A stretch of 6,759 bases of DNA from a bacterium (GTDB lineage Bacteria > Patescibacteriota > Minisyncoccia > UBA9983): NCBI GenBank assembly GCA_023244795.1, contig JAHFLR010000029.1:1718-8476 (forward strand), written 5' to 3'. How positions within the stretch are numbered: the first letter of the stretch is position 1; the number at the start of each line of letters is the position of its first letter. Of the stretch, positions 1 to 3,362 are shown in pieces. The notes beneath the pieces are model-generated. The model made no database searches. It saw only the letters and a list, made by a program, of their open reading frames with translations, and was not told the origin of the DNA. Made by a program: the position numbers and the translations under genes.

Positions 1-147
1 TACAAAAACACCCTCCGAGGCAAGCTCTTTGAGCAGGTCAGAATTGTTTAAGTCGGATCCGGAAACATGCCAACCATTTTGCAGATAGTAGCGGGCGAGA
101 GCGCTAACACCGATGCCACCAATCCCAACAAAATGCACGTGATTCAT
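1..147 (-). CDS. murC: UDP-N-acetylmuramate--L-alanine ligase, N-terminal fragment (runs off the left edge)
   Basis: MurC ligates L-alanine to UDP-N-acetylmuramate in an ATP-dependent step, the first amino-acid addition of the cytoplasmic phase of peptidoglycan synthesis. Only 49 codons are in the window. The translation opens MNHVHFVGIGGIGVSALAR and continues to a VSGSD motif at about residues 29-33. HFxGIGGxGxSxxA followed about 15 residues later by VSGSD is the Rossmann-like UDP-binding start of MurC. The related recycling ligase Mpl shares this start and cannot be excluded from so short a piece. The ATG at 147 is chosen because the family motif begins within three residues of it and a perfect TATAAT lies 7 bases upstream. 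There is no Shine-Dalgarno sequence. The ATP-grasp-like central domain and the C-terminal domain are outside the window. Confidence 0.85.
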   Translation of the reverse strand, partial: MNHVHFVGIGGIGVSALARYYLQNGWHVSGSDLNNSDLLKELASEGVFV

Positions 148-154
148 AAAATAC

Positions 155-183
155 ATTATAGGGAATAAAGGTATGGCTGAAAA
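155..183 (-). promoter_or_regulatory. murC promoter, leaderless geometry
   Basis: On the minus strand TTTTCA (183-178, 4/6 to the sigma-70 -35 consensus) is followed after 17 bases by a perfect TATAAT (160-155). Seven bases separate the hexamer from the murC ATG at 147, so transcription would be expected to start at or within a base or two of the start codon. This is seen in sequence; promoter activity is inferred. Confidence 0.6.
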
Positions 184-202
184 GTGCCACCAGGCCTTAT
201 TG

Positions 203-247
203 CATAACACAATGTCGCAAAAGGTATATTCTGCGACGTTGTGTATG
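203..247. repeat. 45-base imperfect inverted repeat upstream of murC
   Basis: The left arm (203-219, CATAACACAATGTCGCA) and right arm (232-247, TGCGACGTTGTGTATG) are complementary over 16 pairs, with one bulged A and one T/G pair, around a 12-base centre (220-231). As RNA the plus strand folds better: the odd pair is a U-G wobble, and TTTTCT follows the right arm. On the minus strand it is an A/C mismatch with no T-run after it. It lies between the terminator at 272-308 and the murC -35 box and overlaps no recognised gene. It could be an operator, a plus-strand terminator or small RNA, or a dispersed palindromic repeat. Confidence 0.6.
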
Positions 248-271
248 TTTTCTCCCCTAGCCATTACCTAA

Positions 272-308
272 TAAAAAAAACAAGGGCGGCGGCCAATGAC
301 CGTCGCCC
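272..308 (-). terminator. intrinsic terminator of the 90-aa exported protein gene
   Basis: On the minus strand GGGCGACGG (308-300) pairs with CCGCCGCCC (292-284) around a 7-base loop, giving a 9-position stem with one A/C mismatch. It is followed by TTG and a run of eight T residues (280-273). It lies about 40 bases beyond the stop codon at 350. The direction is set by the T-run. Confidence 0.8.
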
Positions 309-349
309 CAACAAATGGTGCCCTCAAAAATTCCTGATGATTTTATTTT

Positions 350-622
350 TTACAGAATGCAGACGAGCACGATGAGGATCATCGTCAAGATAACTACTGC
401 AGTTACCAGGCTACCCTCGTGTTTGGGCTCTTGAACATCGACCTCAATCGTGAGGGTCTGATGCTTGACGGGCGCCACCTCCTGCTCCGTATTGGCAGTG
501 TCGGTGTTCGTGGCGCCGGTACAGTAATAATTGGCCGTGGGGTTGTTGGTCCGGGCAATGGCCAACGCAGGCAGAAATAGAGAAAGAATTGCCGCCAAAA
601 CGAGAGCCCTGGCTTTTACCAT
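350..622 (-). CDS. small exported protein with a C-terminal membrane helix, function unknown
   Basis: I do not recognise this 90-residue protein. Residues 1-23 look like a Sec signal peptide: a positive start (MVKAR), a hydrophobic core, and ALA/AIA before a likely cut near residue 23. A hydrophilic segment of about 47 residues, rich in Thr, Asn and Glu and with one Cys (C34), follows. Residues 71-90 are almost wholly hydrophobic and reach the last residue, so the mature protein would be anchored by its C-terminus and face outward. The frame continues upstream to an ATG at 679, but the ATG at 622 is preferred because AAGGAA (636-631) lies 8 bases before it and the signal peptide begins there. 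It has its own promoter and a strong terminator, so it is probably a single-gene transcript. Its codons are richer in G and C than those of neighbouring genes. The uncleaved alternative is a two-helix membrane protein. Confidence 0.75.
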   Translation of the reverse strand: MVKARALVLAAILSLFLPALAIARTNNPTANYYCTGATNTDTANTEQEVAPVKHQTLTIEVDVQEPKHEGSLVTAVVILTMILIVLVCIL

Positions 623-630
623 TTTGTCTG

Positions 631-636
631 TTCCTT
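631..636 (-). promoter_or_regulatory. Shine-Dalgarno site fixing the start of the 90-aa protein
   Basis: AAGGAA lies 8 bases before the ATG at 622. It selects this start over the in-frame ATG at 679 and contrasts with the genes here that have no Shine-Dalgarno site. Confidence 0.65.
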
Positions 637-710
637 TCCGTTTGTTTTTCTGTTTGGTTGATGGGGCGTTGGGCCTCAAAAACTTCTATCGGGAATTTTA
701 ATCCAAGTAT

Positions 711-739
711 ATTGTGTGTCATATATCTGTTTTTGTCAA
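711..739 (-). promoter_or_regulatory. sigma-70-type promoter of the 90-aa protein gene
   Basis: A perfect TTGACA (739-734) is followed after 17 bases by CACAAT (716-711, 4/6). A better -10, TATACT (711-706), overlaps it but sits 22 bases from the TTGACA. Either predicts a leader of roughly 75-85 bases before the ATG at 622, unlike the very short leaders elsewhere in the window. Confidence 0.5.
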
Positions 740-758
740 TAACTTCAGGAGAGTGTTT

Positions 759-774
759 TATAATGCTATAATGC
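759..774 (+). promoter_or_regulatory. duplicated -10 box of the nuclease gene
   Basis: The octamer TATAATGC occurs twice in tandem (759-766, 767-774). The second TATAAT (767-772) has an upstream TGC, making an extended -10, and ends 6 bases before the ATG at 779. The first ends 6 bases before another ATG, at 771. Weak -35 candidates are TTCAGG (744-749, 17 bases before the second box) and TTGTCA (733-738, 20 bases before the first). No Shine-Dalgarno sequence precedes 779, so a leaderless transcript is the simplest reading. Confidence 0.6.
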
Positions 775-778
775 CCCT

Positions 779-1939
779 ATGCGAATTTCTTACTCCTCAC
801 TTGATACATATAAAAACTGCCCGCTTAAGTATAAGTACCAAGAGATAGACAAAATAAAATCTCCCAAGAGTGCGGAGGGTATTTTTGGCGGCGCGGTACA
901 CTCGGCTCTCAAGTTTATGTTTGAGAGAAAGCCGCTCTACCCCACCTTAGACCAAGTAATAGATTTTTTTAGGGAGAAGTGGAACACAAAAAAAGCTCTT
1001 ATCAGCCCGCCACTTGACGACGGCCAAGATATTTTTTTAAACGAGGGAATCATGCTCATCAAAAACTTCTACAAACATAACCAGCCATGGAATTTTAACG
1101 TAGTGGGCATGGAATCCCCCTTTGAAATAAAAATTAAAGATGGAGAAGAGGTGCACACCATTGCCGGACGCATCGACCGCATAGATAAAAACGAGGAGGG
1201 GTATGAAGTGATAGATTATAAAACCTCCCGCAGAATGCCGGCGCAAAAAGAAGCAGAAAACGACCTGCAAATGTCTATATACAACCTCGCGCTTTTAGAC
1301 AAATGGCCGGATCTTAAAATCGGAGATGTAAAATTAAGCCTGTATTTTTTAAAACACGGAGAAAAGCTTAGCTCGGTCAGGACCCCGGAACAACTAAAAG
1401 AAGTAAAAGAGTTAATCTTAAACTCCATAAAGGAGATTGAGAGCCGACAAAAAACAAACGAGTTCCCCGCTACCCCCTCCGGCTTATGTGATTATTGCGG
1501 CTACAAAAAAATGTGTCCGATGTGGAGACACTTGTACGATAAAAATTCTCAGCAGTCAGCTCCCGATCAGCAACAAATGGAAGAAATCGTGCGAGAATAT
1601 TTTGATTTAAAAAATAAGAACCAGCAAAATACCAAGCGCCTAACAGAGCTTAAAATATCAATCTTTGGCTTTATGGAAGAGCAAAAGGTAGACCGGGTTT
1701 TTGGCGAAGATGGGTATCTAACCAAAAGTCTATTGGATAGGATTTCTTACGACTTGGATAAGGTGCGGGAGATACTGGAGCCCATCGGTTGGTGGCAAAA
1801 CATTTTGGAACCGGACGACAAAAAATTAGCGGAGCTTCTCCCCCAGTTATCTCAAGAGGCGCAGAAAAAAATCCTAGAGCTTCAAAGTAAAAAACAAACA
1901 ATCTCATTAAAAATTTCCAAAAAGAAAATTAAAAAATAG
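779..1939 (+). CDS. PD-(D/E)XK nuclease superfamily protein, Cas4/AddB-like, probable iron-sulfur protein
   Basis: This 386-residue protein matches the RecB/AddB/Cas4-type nuclease fold (PDDEXK_1-like). Visible motifs in order are: SSLDTYKNCPLKYKY with C14; GGAVHSALKF with H41; GRIDRID with the metal-ligand candidate D133; VIDYKTS with D146 and K148 as the D-x-K pair; and QMSIYNLAL with Q164 and Y168. LCDYCGYKKMCPMW follows with C237, C240 and C246. The C14 / C-x2-C-x5-C pattern is that of Cas4 and AddB, where four cysteines hold a 4Fe-4S cluster. Residues from about 260 to 386 are charged and helical-looking with a Lys-rich end, and I cannot assign them. The nuclease core is complete, so it is probably an active DNA-processing enzyme, in recombination or repair. 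No helicase or cas genes are adjacent, which argues against a direct CRISPR role. It is monocistronic and divergent from the 90-aa gene. Confidence 0.88.
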   Translation: MRISYSSLDTYKNCPLKYKYQEIDKIKSPKSAEGIFGGAVHSALKFMFERKPLYPTLDQVIDFFREKWNTKKALISPPLDDGQDIFLNEGIMLIKNFYKHNQPWNFNVVGMESPFEIKIKDGEEVHTIAGRIDRIDKNEEGYEVIDYKTSRRMPAQKEAENDLQMSIYNLALLDKWPDLKIGDVKLSLYFLKHGEKLSSVRTPEQLKEVKELILNSIKEIESRQKTNEFPATPSGLCDYCGYKKMCPMWRHLYDKNSQQSAPDQQQMEEIVREYFDLKNKNQQNTKRLTELKISIFGFMEEQKVDRVFGEDGYLTKSLLDRISYDLDKVREILEPIGWWQNILEPDDKKLAELLPQLSQEAQKKILELQSKKQTISLKISKKKIKK

Positions 1940-1940
1940 C

Positions 1941-1967
1941 AAAAGAAAAAGGGGCGATGTCGCCCCT
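1941..1967 (-). terminator. intrinsic terminator of the 142-aa protein gene
   Basis: AGGGGCGA and TCGCCCCT (1950-1957 and 1960-1967) form a perfect 8-base inverted repeat. In practice this is a 7-bp stem with a four-base loop. On the minus strand it is followed by TTTTTCTTTT (1950-1941). It lies 36 bases past the stop at 2004. On the plus strand the same stem has no T-run. Confidence 0.8.
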
Positions 1968-1975
1968 CAATGATG

Positions 1976-2005
1976 AGCCCGCTATTATGATTTGCGGGTT
2001 TGTTT
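1976..2005 (+). terminator. possible terminator of the nuclease gene
   Basis: AGCCCGC (1976-1982) can pair with GCGGGTT (1994-2000), giving seven pairs including one G-U, around an 11-base loop. The T-rich stretch (1999-2005, TTTGTTT) begins in the stem's last bases. It is weaker than the minus-strand terminator beside it but oriented correctly for the gene ending at 1939, and it overlaps the last codon of the convergent gene. Confidence 0.4.
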
Positions 2006-2432
2006 ATGCCTTGTCGCCCTGGGCCTTTTCGATCCAATCGAAGACGGCCTCGCGGAACTTGTTCCGATTGTTAAGAGGCGAAGCGCAGAGCTCCTTGCGA
2101 ACATCCAGAATAAAGGACCTCTGGACTCGCTCGCAAAAACCGTTGAGACCCTGATCTTCGCCGTCCTCCTCCATTTCTCCAAACAGGCTATCCAGCGAAG
2201 CAACGAGAACATGGACCACCACGTCGTCGATTTCGACAATGTGAGGCTCGGGATCCTTCGCCGGATCCACGTCGGCAGAGAACACCAAATGGGTCTCGCC
2301 CAGCTCCAGACAATGAAGAACAAACGAGGATGCCACCTCAAAGGCCGCGGCCAAACGGTCGGCATAACCGCCGGCAATCAATTGGCCCCAATCGGTCTCT
2401 CGGGTTTCTCCCAGCTTCATCTTTGCGGCCAT
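2004..2432 (-). CDS. 142-aa protein of unknown function
   Basis: I do not recognise a family. The protein is soluble-looking, with no signal peptide or membrane segment. It is acidic, with clusters such as EIDDVVVH and GEMEEDGEDQG near the middle, and contains three Cys. It looks like a compact mixed alpha/beta domain. The start at 2432 is supported by GGGAGG (2442-2437) four bases upstream; a second Met at codon 5 is less well placed. Several longer or similar open frames cover the same DNA, including a 212-codon frame on the plus strand. The minus frame is preferred because it alone has a Shine-Dalgarno site, an upstream promoter, a following terminator and a consistent bias to G/C-ended codons. 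That codon use differs from the A/T-leaning ctpA, rplI and pyrG and resembles the 90-aa gene, so transfer or a different expression class is possible. Confidence 0.75.
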   Translation of the reverse strand: MAAKMKLGETRETDWGQLIAGGYADRLAAAFEVASSFVLHCLELGETHLVFSADVDPAKDPEPHIVEIDDVVVHVLVASLDSLFGEMEEDGEDQGLNGFCERVQRSFILDVRKELCASPLNNRNKFREAVFDWIEKAQGDKA

Positions 2433-2436
2433 TTGG

Positions 2437-2442
2437 CCTCCC
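2437..2442 (-). promoter_or_regulatory. strong Shine-Dalgarno site of the 142-aa gene
   Basis: GGGAGG with a 4-base spacer before the ATG at 2432. It is the clearest ribosome binding site in the window, and it chooses this Met over the Met at codon 5. Confidence 0.7.
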
Positions 2443-2479
2443 GTGGGTTAAAAGGTTATGTGAGCATGCTTCCACCCAA

Positions 2480-2507
2480 ACTCTACCACGCTTTAAAGAT
2501 TTTACAA
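2480..2507 (-). promoter_or_regulatory. promoter of the 142-aa gene, overlapping the preceding stop codon
   Basis: TTGTAA (2507-2502), 16 bases, then TAGAGT (2485-2480) preceded by TGG, an extended -10. It predicts a leader of about 40 bases. The -35 box contains the TAA stop codon of the 50-aa gene upstream. Confidence 0.5.
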
Positions 2508-2654
2508 CCCAAGCGTTTCTTGGAGCTGACCGGTAAATCTTTCGCTAGCGGCCATCTCCAGGGACTGAGTCTTTTGGTTGATGATATAAAAAACGACCAT
2601 ACCAACCGTATACATAGAAAGCGTGGCTAAAATTACAAAACTGTGCCTGTTCAT
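2502..2654 (-). CDS. 50-aa single-helix membrane protein, function unknown
   Basis: This is a short frame of 50 codons plus TAA. Residues 1-4 (MNRH) are polar and positive, and residues 5-25 form one hydrophobic helix containing MYTVGMVVFYII. The remaining 25 residues are polar and could be amphipathic (QKTQSLEMAASERFTGQL). This suggests a membrane protein with one helix and an N-in orientation. The ATG at 2654 lies 15 bases after the stop of the Ada-like gene, and a TAAAAT box with an upstream TGA ends 9 bases before it. There is no Shine-Dalgarno sequence. No homologue comes to mind. Evidence that it is a gene: good Met placement, a sensible membrane profile, close packing between two genes on the same strand, and its own promoter-like box. 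Its small size keeps it uncertain. Confidence 0.6.
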   Translation of the reverse strand: MNRHSFVILATLSMYTVGMVVFYIINQKTQSLEMAASERFTGQLQETLGL

Positions 2655-2663
2655 ATTATTTAA

Positions 2664-2672
2664 ATTTTATCA
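2664..2672 (-). promoter_or_regulatory. extended -10 box before the 50-aa gene
   Basis: TGA plus TAAAAT on the minus strand (2672-2664), 5/6 to TATAAT, ends 9 bases before the ATG at 2654. The TGA of the extended motif is also the stop codon of the Ada-like gene. No good -35 is visible at the usual distance. Confidence 0.4.
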
Positions 2673-3062
2673 TAAACCCTTACAATTAGAAGCCGGTTTA
2701 TAGCCGGCTCTCTCGGCCTCTTCTTTAGAGGCAAAAAAAACTTTGTTCTCTTCCTTTATGGTAGCGGCTCCGGGACACCAAGTATAATGATATTTTGTGC
2801 CATTTTTGGAGGCGACAAGGGTTTTATCATTGTTGCCTACACCGGCAATACTGCTACTGGACGCCCCGAGCCCCTCCTGCGCCCCTACGGCCGTAGCCCC
2901 CATATTTTCTACTGTTATGGGGATTTTGCCTTCCCTTATTTTAGAAAGTCGCCCCAGTCCAAAACCGGTTAGCGCTACTAGGATTATTATGGCCCCCAAA
3001 ATAAGCTCGTTTTCCATGGGCTTGATTTTTTCTTTGATGTTTGCTATCATTTCTTTATTCAT
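2670..3062 (-). CDS. membrane-anchored protein with an Ada-like metal-binding C-terminal domain
   Basis: This 130-residue protein has a charged N-terminus, one membrane helix (about 18-38, ILGAIIILVALTGFGLG), and a flexible Gly/Ala/Ser-rich linker (about 55-80). Its compact C-terminal module (about 83-130) reads VASKNGTKYHYTWC, then KEENKVFFASKEEAERAGYKPASNC. The YHxxxC, N-x3-F-x-S, EEA and AGYxP pattern is that of the small domain resembling the Ada zinc-binding fold. H92, C96 and C127 are visible ligand candidates. The usual PCxxC end is PASNC here, so one cysteine is missing. The domain is often fused to secreted nucleases; here it stands alone, probably outside the cell, and its role is unknown. 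The ATG at 3062 lies only two bases after a TATAAT, so the ATG at codon 5 (3050) may be the true start. No Shine-Dalgarno site decides this. Confidence 0.8.
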   Translation of the reverse strand: MNKEMIANIKEKIKPMENELILGAIIILVALTGFGLGRLSKIREGKIPITVENMGATAVGAQEGLGASSSSIAGVGNNDKTLVASKNGTKYHYTWCPGAATIKEENKVFFASKEEAERAGYKPASNCKGL

Positions 3063-3064
3063 AA

Positions 3065-3072
3065 ATTATAAT
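3065..3072. promoter_or_regulatory. palindromic -10 shared by rpmA (+) and the Ada-like gene (-)
   Basis: ATTATAAT is its own reverse complement, so it gives TATAAT on both strands (+ 3067-3072, - 3070-3065). On the plus strand it ends 8 bases before the rpmA ATG at 3081, with a weak -35 (CTATCA, 3044-3049). On the minus strand TTGTAT lies 17 bases upstream of the box. Only 18 bases separate the two divergent start codons as annotated, so both promoters must share this element or lie inside the opposite gene. Confidence 0.55.
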
Positions 3073-3080
3073 CCAACAAC

Positions 3081-3362
3081 ATGGCACATACAAAAGCAAA
3101 AGGTACAAGTAAAAACACGCGCGATTCCGGACCTCAATATTTAGGGATCAAGCTTTCCGACGGCCAAAAGGCCGGCATCGGCTCCATTTTGATTCGCCAG
3201 AGAGGCTCTAAAATCTTGGCTGGCACTAATGTTAAAAAGGGCAGCGATGACACCTTATACTCGATGGTTGCCGGTATTGTTAAGTTCTCCCACAAACGCA
3301 AAACCAGGTATGACGGTCAAAACAAATCCTACAAAGTTGTTAACGTCGTTCCCGCGGCTTAA
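3081..3362 (+). CDS. rpmA: 50S ribosomal protein bL27
   Basis: bL27 binds near the peptidyl-transferase centre of the large subunit, its N-terminal tail reaching towards the tRNA ends. The 93-residue product opens MAHTKAKGTSKNTRDS and continues with YLGIKLSDGQ, SILIRQRGSKILAGTNVKKG and DDTLYSMVAGIVKF, all in family order. It starts directly with MAH, so it lacks the cleaved N-terminal extension of Firmicutes bL27. It is slightly longer than the usual 85 or so residues because of a Lys/Arg-rich insertion and tail near the end. rplU and obg, its usual neighbours, are absent: it stands alone, divergent from the Ada-like gene, and its last seven codons and stop overlap the end of pyrG on the other strand by 23 bases. 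There is no Shine-Dalgarno site; a TATAAT ends 8 bases before the ATG. Confidence 0.96.
   Translation: MAHTKAKGTSKNTRDSGPQYLGIKLSDGQKAGIGSILIRQRGSKILAGTNVKKGSDDTLYSMVAGIVKFSHKRKTRYDGQNKSYKVVNVVPAA

Noticed and set aside
203..247. The inverted repeat as a CRISPR repeat or riboswitch
   Set aside because: Only one copy is present, with no spacers, and there is no recognisable riboswitch core; under the proposed murC promoter it would also lie outside the murC transcript.
623..679. N-terminal extension of the 90-aa protein to the ATG at 679
   Set aside because: It would bury the signal peptide behind 19 charged residues and ignore the Shine-Dalgarno site at 631-636.
444..722. A 92-codon minus-strand frame overlapping the 90-aa gene
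   Set aside because: Its product has no coherent hydrophobic profile, while the overlapping frame has a signal peptide, a Shine-Dalgarno site and a C-terminal helix.
779..1939. A CRISPR adaptation role (true Cas4)
   Set aside because: No other cas gene or array is in the window, and the protein, at 386 residues with a long C-terminal extension, is much larger than typical Cas4.
1992..2630. A 212-codon open frame on the plus strand
   Set aside because: It runs opposite the 142-aa and 50-aa genes, has no Shine-Dalgarno site or promoter, and reads as a shadow of their G/C-rich codons; the minus-strand frames have start and stop signals.
3081..3086. In-frame start upstream of MAH in rpmA, giving a Firmicutes-type cleaved leader
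   Set aside because: The preceding bases hold the -10 box and the start of the divergent gene; the family's N-terminus begins exactly at the chosen ATG.
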